This document shows, piece after piece, positions 43,065-52,258 of a DNA stretch of 57,476 bases; within the stretch, counting starts at the first letter, position 1; each line of letters opens with the position of its first letter. The stretch covers positions 1 to 57,476 of the forward strand of contig QHRW01000024.1 of the NCBI GenBank assembly GCA_003220265.1, given 5' to 3'. The DNA is from Candidatus Rokuibacteriota bacterium (GTDB taxonomy: Bacteria > Methylomirabilota > Methylomirabilia > Rokubacteriales > CSP1-6). The notes below the pieces were generated by a model. The model saw nothing but the letters and a program-made list of their open reading frames with translations, did no database searches and had not been told where the DNA came from. The position numbers were made by a program, and so were the translations under genes.

Positions 43065-44786
43065 ATGTCCGTCAGAACGCTCGCCGTCGTAGCAGCCGCC
43101 GTGACTGCCGTGCTGGGACCGGCAATGCTCGCGGCCCAGAGCCCGATCAGCTACACCGCGGTGACCGAACAGCGTCTCCTCAACCCCGAGCCGAACAACT
43201 GGCTGATGTACCGGGGCAACTACGCCGGCTGGGGCTACAGCCCGCTGGACCAGATCACGCCGGCGAACGCCAAGAACCTGGTGCCGGTGTGGTCGTTCTC
43301 GACCGGCGTGACCGAGGGACACCAGGCGCCTCCGATCGTGAACAACGGCGTGATGTTCGTCACGACCCCGCAGCAGCAGGTCTTCGCCCTGAACGCCCGG
43401 ACCGGGGATCTCATCTGGCGCTACAAGAAGGAGCTTCCCGAGGATCTGCTCCAGCTGCATCCGACGAACCGCGGCGTGGCGCTGCTCGGCGAGCGCGTCT
43501 ACGTGGCCACGGTCGACGCGCACCTCGTCGCGCTGGACGCCCGCACCGGCAAGGTCCTGTGGGACACCACGGTCGACGACTACAAGAACGGCTACTACTT
43601 CACGATGGCGCCGCTCGTCGCCAAGAACAAGGTCATGATCGGCACGTCGGGCGGTGAGCTCGGCATTCGAGGGTACGTCGCGGGCTTCGACGCCGAGACC
43701 GGCAAGCCGGCGTGGAAGACCCACACCATTCCCGGTCCGGGCGAGCCCGGCCACGACACGTGGTCGGGCGACGCGTGGAAGACCGGCGGCGTCTCCGTCT
43801 GGCTGACCGCGCACTACGATCCGCAGCTCAACCTGAGCTTCTGGGGCACCGGCAACGCCGCGCCGTGGCCGGGCGACATGCACGCGGGCGACAACCTCTA
43901 CTCCTCGTCGGTGATCGCGATCGACGTCGACACGGGGAAGATCCGCGGCCATCACCAGTACCACTGGAACGACTCCTGGGACTGGGACGAGGTCTCCACG
44001 CCGCTGCTCATCGACTTCACCAAGGACGGGCGCACCGTCAAGGGCCTCGTGCACCCGGGTCGCAACGGCTACCTGTGGCGGCTGGAGCGGCAGGCCGGCG
44101 GTATCAAGTTCGTCGATGCTCGGCCCTTCGTGACCCAGGAAGTCTTCACCAAGATCGATCCCGTTACCGGACGGCCGACCTACGATCCCGAGCGGAAGCC
44201 GCGAGCGGGCGCGTCCGTCACCTTCTGCCCGGGACTGTGGGGCGGCAAAGACTGGCCGCCGGCCGGCTACAATCCCAAGACCAACTACCTCTACGTCCCC
44301 GCCAACGAGAACCTCTGCAGCACGCTCGTGGGTCAGGCCGCACCGTACGAGGCGGGCAAGCTGTTCCTCGGCATCGACCGGCCGAAGACGTCGATGAGCC
44401 AGCGCCAGGGCGCAACCCACATCGGCGAGCTGCAGGCGTGGGACATGGCGACGGGCAAGAAGGCGTGGGCCCACACCTTCCAGGACGGACTGTGGGGACC
44501 GATCCTCACCACCGGCGGCGGACTCGTCTTCATGGGCGGCACGAACGACCGCAACTTCCGCGCCTTCGACGCCAAGACCGGCGCGAAGGTCTGGGAGTAC
44601 AAGACCAACTCCGGCGTCACCGGCGTGCCGAGCTCCTTCGCCGTCGACGGCGTGCAGTACGTCGCCGTGCAATCGGGCTGGGGCGTCGATGCTCAGCGCA
44701 TGCAGGCGCGCCTGGACACGTTCCGCAACACGAAGACAGAGGTGCCGCAGGGCGGCGTCATCTGGGTGTTCGCGGTCCGCAACTGA
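43065..44786 (+). CDS. PQQ-dependent alcohol dehydrogenase, lanthanide-type signature
   Basis: Periplasmic quinoprotein of 573 residues with a signal peptide (AAVTAVLGPAMLAAQ). It is a beta-propeller with repeated W-motifs (ALNARTGDLIWRYK, ALDARTGKVLWDTT, AFDAKTGAKVWEYK). At 306-308 it has D-W-D (SWDWDEVS). Lanthanide-dependent enzymes such as XoxF carry an extra Asp two residues after the catalytic Asp, where calcium enzymes have Ala or similar. The residue pattern therefore points to a rare-earth cofactor. No XoxG/XoxJ or PQQ synthesis genes are in the window. Good ribosome site (GGGAGG). Confidence 0.9.
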   Translation: MSVRTLAVVAAAVTAVLGPAMLAAQSPISYTAVTEQRLLNPEPNNWLMYRGNYAGWGYSPLDQITPANAKNLVPVWSFSTGVTEGHQAPPIVNNGVMFVTTPQQQVFALNARTGDLIWRYKKELPEDLLQLHPTNRGVALLGERVYVATVDAHLVALDARTGKVLWDTTVDDYKNGYYFTMAPLVAKNKVMIGTSGGELGIRGYVAGFDAETGKPAWKTHTIPGPGEPGHDTWSGDAWKTGGVSVWLTAHYDPQLNLSFWGTGNAAPWPGDMHAGDNLYSSSVIAIDVDTGKIRGHHQYHWNDSWDWDEVSTPLLIDFTKDGRTVKGLVHPGRNGYLWRLERQAGGIKFVDARPFVTQEVFTKIDPVTGRPTYDPERKPRAGASVTFCPGLWGGKDWPPAGYNPKTNYLYVPANENLCSTLVGQAAPYEAGKLFLGIDRPKTSMSQRQGATHIGELQAWDMATGKKAWAHTFQDGLWGPILTTGGGLVFMGGTNDRNFRAFDAKTGAKVWEYKTNSGVTGVPSSFAVDGVQYVAVQSGWGVDAQRMQARLDTFRNTKTEVPQGGVIWVFAVRN

Positions 44787-44800
44787 TCGCCCGCGTGGCG

Positions 44801-44833
44801 GCCGGGCCCGTCGCCGACGGCGACGGGCCCGGC
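44801..44833. terminator. Long hairpin between convergent genes
   Basis: A 15-bp perfect stem (44801-44815 with 44819-44833) and a GAC loop, between the ends of the PQQ dehydrogenase and the oxidoreductase gene at 44848. The position suggests a bidirectional transcription terminator, without a T-run. Confidence 0.6.
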
Positions 44834-44847
44834 GTCGCGCGGACTGT

Positions 44848-46098
44848 TCAGACGCCGCTCGTCCTCGCCGCGGCCTCGGCGAGCAGCGCGTACTTGGTCC
44901 TCGTGCGCGCGGCGAGCGCGGCGGGCCAGCGGCGCTCGTCCACGATTCTCAGGAACTCGTCCAGCACCCGGGCGAAGTGTGTCTCGTGGCCTCCGTCGAG
45001 CGGGGGCGGTACGGTCACCTCGAAGGTGTCCGCGCCGGCCGGCACGACGTCGAGCCCGGGGAGCTCCTCCTGCCACGCCTTGACCGTGTCCCGCAGCGCG
45101 CGCACGACGCCGGCGGCGTCCACGCGGGGCTCGAGGAAGACTCGGCGACGATGGTCCGTACGGGCGCTCTGCTCCAGGCGGACGTCCGCGCGAGTCCCGT
45201 GCGCGACGCTGCGGGAGGCGTCTGCGCCGCCCGGCGACGGCGCGAGGTCCCAGCGCGTCGCCGCGCTCGCGGTGACGCGACCGATCCGGTACACGAGCTC
45301 GGCGTTGCAGCGATAGCTCAGCGTGTCCCCCTCGACGAACGGCTCGAGCTCCCGCGGGAAACCCGCCTCTCCCGTGATCCGCCGGAACGCCGCGGTGGGC
45401 ACGCGGGTCGGCCACACGCGGGCCGAGACGAGCACCGGCGCCGCGCCGTCGCTGTCCACGAGCCACTGCGCCTGGTCCACGACGTGCGTCGGAATGTCGA
45501 CCGGGCCGCTCCCCTGCACACGCACGTCGAAGTACCACCAGGGGCGTCTCAGGGGAGCGCCATCGACGAGCTTCTCCAGGTGGTGCACGCTCTCCTGCTC
45601 GATGGCGAGCCCGACGTCGCGGAAGGCGCCGAAGAGCGCGGGAGCACCGACGAGCCTCTTGACCAGTCCGGCCGCCGCGTCATGGCGTCCGGTCATGATC
45701 TCCGCGGCCAGCGGCCAGCCCTCGAGACTGGCCCGCACGTGCTCGAGGTCGGCGGGCTCCACGAGCCACGGCTTGTCGGCGAGCACATGGAAGCCTGCTT
45801 CATGCAGCCGACGCATGGAGGCCGCCTTGCCCCCGTTCCTGCCGGCCAGGACCACCACGTCTCCACGTCGTTCCGCGACGAGCCGCCCGAGCGGATCATC
45901 GGCCGTCGTCACGACGGGACGCCAGCGCGTCGGGTTCGGGGCACGCCGGTTGAAGCGCTCGACGAGGGCGAGGAAGTCGCGCAGCTCGGCGCCCTCGTGC
46001 GCGTAGACGAACAGCTCGTCGGCCGCGCGCGCCTGGGGCACGCGCAGGGTCAAGGCTGCGTGGAAGTGGCCCGGGTCCAGGAAGAGCAGCGTGTGCAT
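44848..46098 (-). CDS. Gfo/Idh/MocA-type oxidoreductase with putative-oxidoreductase C-terminal domain
   Basis: A 416-residue protein from ATG 46098. The N-terminus HTLLFLDPGHFHAALTL is an atypical Rossmann start characteristic of the group with the PF16490-like C-terminal domain. DKPWLVEPADLEHV and the later GPVDIPTHVVDQAQWLVD fit. These are probably NAD(P)-dependent sugar or polyol dehydrogenases. It is divergent from the flavin monooxygenase at 46180. Confidence 0.8.
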   Translation of the reverse strand: MHTLLFLDPGHFHAALTLRVPQARAADELFVYAHEGAELRDFLALVERFNRRAPNPTRWRPVVTTADDPLGRLVAERRGDVVVLAGRNGGKAASMRRLHEAGFHVLADKPWLVEPADLEHVRASLEGWPLAAEIMTGRHDAAAGLVKRLVGAPALFGAFRDVGLAIEQESVHHLEKLVDGAPLRRPWWYFDVRVQGSGPVDIPTHVVDQAQWLVDSDGAAPVLVSARVWPTRVPTAAFRRITGEAGFPRELEPFVEGDTLSYRCNAELVYRIGRVTASAATRWDLAPSPGGADASRSVAHGTRADVRLEQSARTDHRRRVFLEPRVDAAGVVRALRDTVKAWQEELPGLDVVPAGADTFEVTVPPPLDGGHETHFARVLDEFLRIVDERRWPAALAARTRTKYALLAEAAARTSGV

Positions 46099-46179
46099 GG
46101 GAGCTCGGGGATGTTCCGCTGGCGGAGCGGAGGTGTCAAGGTTACTGTCGCTGATCATCACCAATCAGGAGACCTGCTC

Positions 46180-47403
46180 ATGCCCCGTTTAGGCTTCGGC
46201 GCGTTCCTCGCTCCTCACCATCCCATCGGGGAGCATCCGATGCTGCAGTTCCGCCGCGATCTCGACCTCGTCGAGCACCTGGACAAGCTCGGGTACGACG
46301 AATTCTGGTGCGGCGAACATCATTCCAGCGGCTGGGAGATGATCGCCTCACCCGAGATGTTCCTGGCCGCGGCGGGCGAACGGACCAAGCGCATCAAGCT
46401 CGCCACCGGCGTCGTCTCGCTGCCCTATCACCATCCGTTCAACGTGGCCCAGCGGATGGTGCAGCTCGACTACATGACCGGTGGACGCGCGATCTTCGGC
46501 TCGGGCCCGGGCGCGCTGGCCTCCGACGCCCACACGCTCGGAATCGACCCGATGCTGCTGCGCGATCGGCAGGACGAGGCGATCGGCGTCATCCGCCGCC
46601 TGATGCGCGGCGAGCGCCTGACCGTCAAGTCCGACTGGTTCACGCTGCAGGACGCCGCCCTGCAGCTCTTGCCGTTGCAGGAGGACATGCCCTTCGCGGT
46701 CGCCTCGCAGATCAGCCCCTCGGGCATGACGCTGGCCGGCAAGCACGGCATCGGCATCATCTCGATCGGGTCGCTGTCCGAGGAAGGTCTGAACAACCTG
46801 CCGACGCAATGGAGCTTCGCGGAGGCCGCCGCCGCCGAGCACGGCCAGACCGTCGATCGCAGGAACTGGCGCGTGCTGATGAGCTGGCACATCGCCGAGA
46901 CGCGCGGGCAGGCCCGCGCCGAGGCCCGCGACGGCCTGCTCCGCCACAACAACGAGTACATCACGGCGACCCTGCAGCGGCCCGGCGCGCGCGCGTTCAA
47001 GACCCCCGACGAGGCCGTCGACAGGACCGCCTTCGCTCCCGGCGCCGTCGCCACGATCGGCACGCCGGACGATCTCGTGGCGCGGATCAAGTCGGTGCTC
47101 GAGATCTCCGGCGGATTCGGGACCGTCGTCGGCTTCGTCCACGACTGGGCCAACCCGGAGAACACGCGGCGCAGCTGGGACATGGTGGCGCGGTACGTGG
47201 TACCGGAGATCAACGGCTATCTCGCCCGCTTACGAGCGTCTCGCGAGTTCGTCGCCGACAACCGCGAGTATTTCAACCGGGCTCGCGAGGCCGTGATGGC
47301 GAAGATCACCGAGAATCCGGCCGCGGCCGCCGCGCTCACGGTCACGAAGTCACCGCTGCTGGCCGCCACGTCCGGCAACGTGCCCGATGCGAGCCGGCCA
47401 TGA
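46180..47403 (+). CDS. LLM-class flavin-dependent monooxygenase (limonene/luciferase type)
   Basis: A 407-residue luciferase-like enzyme from ATG 46180 (AGGAGA upstream). YDEFWCGEHHSSGWEMIASPEMFLA, TGVVSLPYHHPFNVAQRMVQLD and GRAIFGSGPGALASDAHTLG are family-typical. It resembles limonene 1,2-monooxygenase-type proteins and needs reduced FMN from a separate reductase. Stop overlaps the next start, so it is coupled to the following oxidoreductase. Confidence 0.92.
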   Translation: MPRLGFGAFLAPHHPIGEHPMLQFRRDLDLVEHLDKLGYDEFWCGEHHSSGWEMIASPEMFLAAAGERTKRIKLATGVVSLPYHHPFNVAQRMVQLDYMTGGRAIFGSGPGALASDAHTLGIDPMLLRDRQDEAIGVIRRLMRGERLTVKSDWFTLQDAALQLLPLQEDMPFAVASQISPSGMTLAGKHGIGIISIGSLSEEGLNNLPTQWSFAEAAAAEHGQTVDRRNWRVLMSWHIAETRGQARAEARDGLLRHNNEYITATLQRPGARAFKTPDEAVDRTAFAPGAVATIGTPDDLVARIKSVLEISGGFGTVVGFVHDWANPENTRRSWDMVARYVVPEINGYLARLRASREFVADNREYFNRAREAVMAKITENPAAAAALTVTKSPLLAATSGNVPDASRP

Positions 47404-48503
47404 CGAACACGATTCGCGTCGGCATCGTGGGCGCGACCGTGACACAAGGGGGCAGTAGCTGGGGGCAAAATGCGCACGTGCCCGCCCTGAAGGCTCTGCC
47501 CGGCTACGAGCTGAAGGCAGTCTGTACCGCGCACGAGGACACCGCCAAGGCGTCGGCGGCGGCGTTCGGCGCCGAGCGCGCGTTCCACCGGTTCAGCGAC
47601 ATGGCGGCGCACCCGGACATCGACCTCATCGTCGTCTGCGTGCGGGGGCCTGGACACCGCGATCTCGTGATGGCCGGGCTGCACGCCGGCAAGGCTGTGC
47701 TGTGCGAGTGGCCACTGGGAAGGACCCTCGCGGAGGCGGAAGAAATGGCGGGACTCGCCCGCCAGCGTGCCCTCAAGACCATGGTTGGTCTGCAGGCGCG
47801 CAGCGCCCCGGCAATTCTGTACGCGCGTGATCTCGTCCAGGCAGGCGACATCGGCGAGGTGCTCACGGCGAGCCTGACCTGCGTCGTGCAGGCCCAGCTC
47901 CAGCGGGGTCCCGGCCGCATCTGGCAGGGCGTCCGCGCGAACGGCGCCAACGTGCTGACCATCACGGGCGGCCACGCCATCGACGCGCTCTGCGCCGTGC
48001 TCGGCGAGTTTGCCGAGGTCTCGGCCCGCGTGTCGACGCGGATCCCGGAGTGGCGAACCCTGGAGGGCGCAGCCGTGCCGGTCGACTCACCGGACAGCAT
48101 CAACGTGGTCGGCCGCCTGGTGAGCGGCGCCGAGGTGTCGATCAACGTCGCCGCCGTTCCCTCGAATCCGGGCGGCAACCGGATCGACATCTACGGGCGC
48201 GAGGGCACCCTGGTGCTCCGCGCGGAGGGCTCGTTCAATACCGGCGGGAGCGAGCTGCACGCGGGCAAGGGCAAGGAAGCTCTGGCTGCCATGCCCGTCC
48301 CGGCCAAGTACAAGGTCGTTCCGGACGGCACGCCGAGCGGCCCGCCCTACAACGTCGCGCAGGCCTACGCGCGCGCCGCTGACACCCTGCACGGCGGCGG
48401 GTCCTTCGACGTCGACTTCAACCTGGCTGTCCGGCGCCACAAGCTGATCGACGCCATCGAGCGGTCCTCCGCCACGGGCCGGGCGGTGAAGGTGGACGCA
48501 TAG
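47400..48503 (+). CDS. Gfo/Idh/MocA-family NAD(P)-dependent oxidoreductase
   Basis: A 367-residue dehydrogenase. Rossmann start IRVGIVGATVTQGGSSWGQN and the conserved CEWPLGRTLAEAEEMAGLA (usually EKPxA; here EWPLG) suggest the galactose-dehydrogenase/GFO branch. The C-terminal sheet domain follows (GGNRIDIYGREGTLVL). ATG overlaps the monooxygenase stop by 4 bp. It may act on the product of the monooxygenase. Confidence 0.9.
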   Translation: MTNTIRVGIVGATVTQGGSSWGQNAHVPALKALPGYELKAVCTAHEDTAKASAAAFGAERAFHRFSDMAAHPDIDLIVVCVRGPGHRDLVMAGLHAGKAVLCEWPLGRTLAEAEEMAGLARQRALKTMVGLQARSAPAILYARDLVQAGDIGEVLTASLTCVVQAQLQRGPGRIWQGVRANGANVLTITGGHAIDALCAVLGEFAEVSARVSTRIPEWRTLEGAAVPVDSPDSINVVGRLVSGAEVSINVAAVPSNPGGNRIDIYGREGTLVLRAEGSFNTGGSELHAGKGKEALAAMPVPAKYKVVPDGTPSGPPYNVAQAYARAADTLHGGGSFDVDFNLAVRRHKLIDAIERSSATGRAVKVDA

Positions 48504-48511
48504 CCGCCGAC

Positions 48512-49438
48512 ATGGAGGACGTCTATTGCTTCGGCGGCAATCCGCTGGACCGCGCCAGCGAGCGCCGCGATGACGGCGACTGGATCGCCAAGCTGCTCGA
48601 CGACCCGCAGACGCGCCTGCTGGCGCTGCGGGATCTGAAGCCGTTCACTCGGGGCACGACGACACCGACGCTCGACTGGCAGCCCGTGGCGCCGTGGCGC
48701 GCTCGGATCGGCGCGGGCGCGCCACTGGTCTTTCTCGGCCTCGGCGACGGGCGCGCGCACTTCGCGATCGATGCGGTGGGAGCGGATGTCGCGCCCGAAC
48801 TCGACACCGGGCTGATCGACGTGCGGGCCCTCGCCCCGACGCTCGCCCACGGCGAGGCGGCCATCCTCGCCGAGGCCCGCTCCCTGCTCGACTGGCACGC
48901 CCGACATCGCTTCTGCGCCCAGTGCGGAGCGCCGAGCACGGTGGCGTCGGCCGGCTGGAAACGGCACTGCCCGGCATGCCGGGCATCGCACTTCCCGCGC
49001 ACCGATCCCGTCGTGATCATGCTCGCCACCCGCGGCGAGCGTGCGTTGCTCGGCCGCAACCGCCGGCGACCGGGCGCGCGCTTCTCATGCCTCGCCGGCT
49101 TCGTCGAGCCGGGGGAAACTCCGGAGGAGGCCGTGCGCCGGGAGGTCCGTGAAGAAGCCGGCGTCCGCTGCGGGCGCGTGCGGTACCTGGCGGCGCAGCC
49201 GTGGCCGTTTCCGTCGAGCCTGATGATGGGATTTCTCACCGAGGCCCTGACCGAGGAGATCACGGTCGACGCCGAGGAACTGGCCGAGGCGCGCTGGTTC
49301 TCGCGCACGGAGATCCGGGAGATGGTCGCGCGGGCCGCCACCGGCCCGGACGATCCGGCGCAGGTGTCGCTGCCGTCGCCCATCGCGATCGCCCATCACA
49401 TCTGCCGGCGCTGGTCGAGCGGCCTCGACAGCGTGTGA
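48512..49438 (+). CDS. nudC: NAD+ diphosphatase (NudC-type Nudix hydrolase)
   Basis: A 308-residue Nudix hydrolase that cleaves NAD(H) to NMN and AMP and can remove NAD caps from RNA. A zinc ribbon with FCAQCG and HCPACR is followed by the Nudix box GFVEPGETPEEAVRREVREEAG. The NADH-pyrophosphatase marker (S/A)QPWPFPxS is present as AQPWPFPSSLMMGF. Eight bases after the oxidoreductase gene. Family and activity are secure. Confidence 0.93.
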   Translation: MEDVYCFGGNPLDRASERRDDGDWIAKLLDDPQTRLLALRDLKPFTRGTTTPTLDWQPVAPWRARIGAGAPLVFLGLGDGRAHFAIDAVGADVAPELDTGLIDVRALAPTLAHGEAAILAEARSLLDWHARHRFCAQCGAPSTVASAGWKRHCPACRASHFPRTDPVVIMLATRGERALLGRNRRRPGARFSCLAGFVEPGETPEEAVRREVREEAGVRCGRVRYLAAQPWPFPSSLMMGFLTEALTEEITVDAEELAEARWFSRTEIREMVARAATGPDDPAQVSLPSPIAIAHHICRRWSSGLDSV

Positions 49439-49603
49439 TCGCGGTGGACGATGGGGCGCAGCTTCGGGACAACCGGATACACACGGCGGACGATACTGCG
49501 AGAAGGCCACGCTTGAGGCAGTCGTCAGTCGCCGAGCCCGGCCGCAAGATCTCCCACCCTGTCTGGTTCGTGAAGGAAGGTGACTACAGGGTGTGTACGG
49601 ACA

Positions 49604-49993
49604 TCATCGCTCGGGCTGCGACCGTCTTCTCAGGACTAGAAACCACAATCCAGACATCACCGTGACTACCACGCCGTAGACGATATCGATGACGGTGTGG
49701 AATGCAGTCGAACCATACCGGGTAAAGAGCGTCGGGATGAGCAGGATGCTGATCCCGGCGAGAACAAGCAAGGGCCACTGTCGCCAGAGTCGTATGCTCA
49801 ATACGACTGCGACAAGCATTGCCGCGGACGACGCGAGGAGGAAAGGAAGTAAAAGTAAGAGAATTGCACCGGCTCCGCCAGCCCAGTCCGCGTCCGTGTA
49901 TGACGTCCGGATGATACTTACGGACAGTACCGTCAACCCACAGAGAAGGAAGCAACCGTACGCGAGATCGTGTTCGAGCCGCCTCGTCTTCAT
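49604..49993 (-). CDS. Four-helix membrane protein of unknown function in a lower-G+C patch
   Basis: A 129-residue hydrophobic protein from ATG 49993 (GTGGGGG upstream) with four membrane segments, for example LAYGCFLLCGLTVLSVSII and GAILLLLLPFLLASSAAML, and a basic end LRRRSQPER. No family recognised. The stretch 49440-50020 is visibly poorer in G+C (about half) than the rest of the window and uses codons such as ATA and TTA rare elsewhere, suggesting recent acquisition. The 165 bp between NudC and this gene show nothing definite. Confidence 0.55.
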   Translation of the reverse strand: MKTRRLEHDLAYGCFLLCGLTVLSVSIIRTSYTDADWAGGAGAILLLLLPFLLASSAAMLVAVVLSIRLWRQWPLLVLAGISILLIPTLFTRYGSTAFHTVIDIVYGVVVTVMSGLWFLVLRRRSQPER

Positions 49994-50080
49994 AACGACC
50001 CCCACGTTTGAATATCGCCCGGTTTTGTGGCCCACTGCCTACGCGATGATTCGGAAGCTCGCACGGCCGAGAGGATGCTC

Positions 50081-50974
50081 ATGGACCACGTAGAGTTCGA
50101 CCGCGAGCCGCCGGCCAACCTGACGACGCTGGTCATGGCGTTCGGCGGATGGATCGATGCCGGCCGGGCGGCCACCGGCGCCTTGCGTCACCTGACCGGC
50201 GACCTGCGGGCGACGCGGTTGGCCCGCATAGAGCCAGAAGAGTTCTTCATGTTCAGCCAGGAACGGCCCGAGGTGCGGTTGAGGCCTGATGGAAGCCGCG
50301 ACATCCACTGGCCACTGAGCGAGTTCTTTGCGTCGCCGCCGGCGGATGGCCGGGACGGCCTTCTCCTGTTTTGCGGCCCGGAGCCCCATCAGCGATGGCA
50401 GACGTATACGAAGGCGTTCCTGGACGTGGCCGAGCGCTGTGGGGTGAGACGGATCGTCTCGCTCGGCGCTCTCCTGGCGGGCGCTCCTCATACGCGGCCG
50501 GTGCGGGTCACCGCCCGCAGCACCGACCCCGCCGCGCGGTCGTTGCTCGAAGCCTGGGGCATCTATCGCCGGCCGACCTACGAGGGGCCGACCGGTATTT
50601 CTTCGGTCGTGCTGGACGCGGCGGAGCGGCGGGGCATGCAGCACGTCGGCTTCATGGGGCAGGCGCCGCACTATCTGCAAGATGTAGAGAATCCTGCGGC
50701 GATCGAGGCGCTGGTGACCTATGTGGCCCGCCTGCTCGATCTGAGCCCCGACATGTCCGGCTTCCCCAAGGCCATCCAGGACTTCCGCACCCAGTGTGAC
50801 CAGGCGGTGGCTCGGGATCGCGCCACCCGGGAGCACGTGCGGAAGCTGGAGCAGGAGTACGACGCGGAGGCAGGCGAGGAGCAGCCATCACTGCCTGGCG
50901 GAGAGCTCGACTCGGACAAGCTGATGCAAGAGCTCCAGGACTTCCTGCGCAAGCAGCGTGGCACCGGCGCCTAG
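50081..50974 (+). CDS. PAC2-family protein
   Basis: A 297-residue protein of the PAC2 (proteasome assembly chaperone 2-like) family: LVMAFGGWIDAGRAATGAL, then EEFFMFSQERPEVRL, GLLLFCGPEPHQRW, and RRPTYEGPTGISSVVLDAA. The bacterial members have no agreed function; the fold is phosphorylase-like. The C-terminus is an acidic coiled coil (REHVRKLEQEYDAEAGEEQ). Start at ATG 50081 with GAGAGGA. The stop shares CTAG with the convergent EVE gene. Confidence 0.88.
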   Translation: MDHVEFDREPPANLTTLVMAFGGWIDAGRAATGALRHLTGDLRATRLARIEPEEFFMFSQERPEVRLRPDGSRDIHWPLSEFFASPPADGRDGLLLFCGPEPHQRWQTYTKAFLDVAERCGVRRIVSLGALLAGAPHTRPVRVTARSTDPAARSLLEAWGIYRRPTYEGPTGISSVVLDAAERRGMQHVGFMGQAPHYLQDVENPAAIEALVTYVARLLDLSPDMSGFPKAIQDFRTQCDQAVARDRATREHVRKLEQEYDAEAGEEQPSLPGGELDSDKLMQELQDFLRKQRGTGA

Positions 50975-51381
50975 CCGGCCTTCGCCGCCATGCCCTCGAT
51001 CCGCGCCCATTCCGCATCGGTGACGGGCATCACCGACAGCCGCGCGATGCGGACCAGCGGAAAGTCCTTGAAGGCGGCGTCGGCCTTGATCTCGGCGAGC
51101 GTGACGGGCCTCGGAAGCCGCTTGACCGGTGCGACGTCCACGGCGACGTACTTCCCGCTCGCGTCTTCCGGATCCGGATAGGCGTCGGACAGCGCCTTCG
51201 CGATCCCGACCACCGCCTTCTCGTCACCGGTGTGGTAGTAGAAGATGCGGTCGCCCTTCTTGATACCGCGAAGATGTTTCTGCGCCAGCGCGTTCCTGAC
51301 GCCGCTCCAGACCGCTTTCTTGTCCTTCACGAACGCGTCCCATCCGTAATGGGTCGGCTCTTCCTTCACCAGCCAGTTCAT
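50971..51381 (-). CDS. EVE-domain protein
   Basis: A 136-residue PUA-like EVE domain that binds modified bases in RNA or DNA. MNWLVKEEPTHYGWDAF, WSGVRNALAQKHLRGIKKGD and RIFYYHTGDEKAVVGIAK are diagnostic. Some EVE proteins are linked to restriction of modified phage DNA or to RNA modification. It lies 12 bp downstream of an amidohydrolase gene at the end of a four-gene minus-strand run. Confidence 0.9.
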   Translation of the reverse strand: MNWLVKEEPTHYGWDAFVKDKKAVWSGVRNALAQKHLRGIKKGDRIFYYHTGDEKAVVGIAKALSDAYPDPEDASGKYVAVDVAPVKRLPRPVTLAEIKADAAFKDFPLVRIARLSVMPVTDAEWARIEGMAAKAG

Positions 51382-51393
51382 CGCCGGGTTCCT

Positions 51394-52236
51394 CTACGCT
51401 TTCGTCGGCGACCACCGGTAGACGCGCTGCAACGCTCCGCCCATGAGCGTGCGCTTGTCGCTGTCGGAGAGGCGATCGCTGATGCGGAACGCGTCGACAC
51501 CCTGCTTGTACGTCAGCAGCGCGACGGCCCGCGTCCAGTCGGTGCCCCACAGGCAGCGATCGATGCCGAAGGCATCGAAGACGCGTGCGAGCGGGTCCCA
51601 GATGTCCTTGTAGGGATAGGCCTCGCGCGAGAGCGTGCAGGCGCCGGTGATCTTGATCGCGACGTTGGGGTGGGCGGCGAGCTTCAGCACGTCCGGCAGA
51701 TCGGCGAAGGGCTGCGCCGGCGGCGGCGGCTCGAACGGCTGTTGCAGCCCGAGATGGTCGATGACGATCGACGTGTCCGGGTTACGGACCGCCAGCGCCC
51801 GGGCCTGCGCCAGGCGGCCCCAGCACAGGAGGTTCACCGGCAGCCCGTGCCGCGCGCCGGCGGCCAGCACGCGGTTGATCCCCGGATCGGCGGGGTCTTC
51901 CGACACTCCGCGGTTCAGCATGACGCGGACGCCGACCGTTCCTGGCGTGGCCTTCCAGTCGGCGACCGTGTCTGCGTTGGCAGGATCCGATGGATCGATC
52001 GGCTTGATCAGCCCGAAGCGGCCGGGGTGCCGCTTGTGCACCTCGATCGCGTAGCTCGCGTCGTAGCGATACATGGTGAACGGCGAGACGAGCAGCGCGC
52101 CGTCGACGCCGACGGCATCCAGCGCCGCGACCATCTGGTCGCCCGTGACTTCCGCCGGGCCGTGCAGCACCGCGGCCCACGGCCGGCCGGGGTGATCGCG
52201 CTCGTAGGCGTGCACCTGGGCGTCGATCGTCAGCAT
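51394..52236 (-). CDS. Amidohydrolase-2 family hydrolase
   Basis: A 280-residue TIM-barrel hydrolase of the 2-pyrone-4,6-dicarboxylate lactonase-like type. Metal-site motifs: IDAQVHAYE at the start, DHLGL in the middle, and LWGTDWTRA near the end. Such enzymes open lactones or decarboxylate ring-cleavage products. It lies 22 bp after the SDR gene in a run ferredoxin-SDR-amidohydrolase-EVE. Confidence 0.88.
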   Translation of the reverse strand: MLTIDAQVHAYERDHPGRPWAAVLHGPAEVTGDQMVAALDAVGVDGALLVSPFTMYRYDASYAIEVHKRHPGRFGLIKPIDPSDPANADTVADWKATPGTVGVRVMLNRGVSEDPADPGINRVLAAGARHGLPVNLLCWGRLAQARALAVRNPDTSIVIDHLGLQQPFEPPPPAQPFADLPDVLKLAAHPNVAIKITGACTLSREAYPYKDIWDPLARVFDAFGIDRCLWGTDWTRAVALLTYKQGVDAFRISDRLSDSDKRTLMGGALQRVYRWSPTKA

Positions 52237-52258
52237 CGTACGTTCTCCTTTCGAGGGG

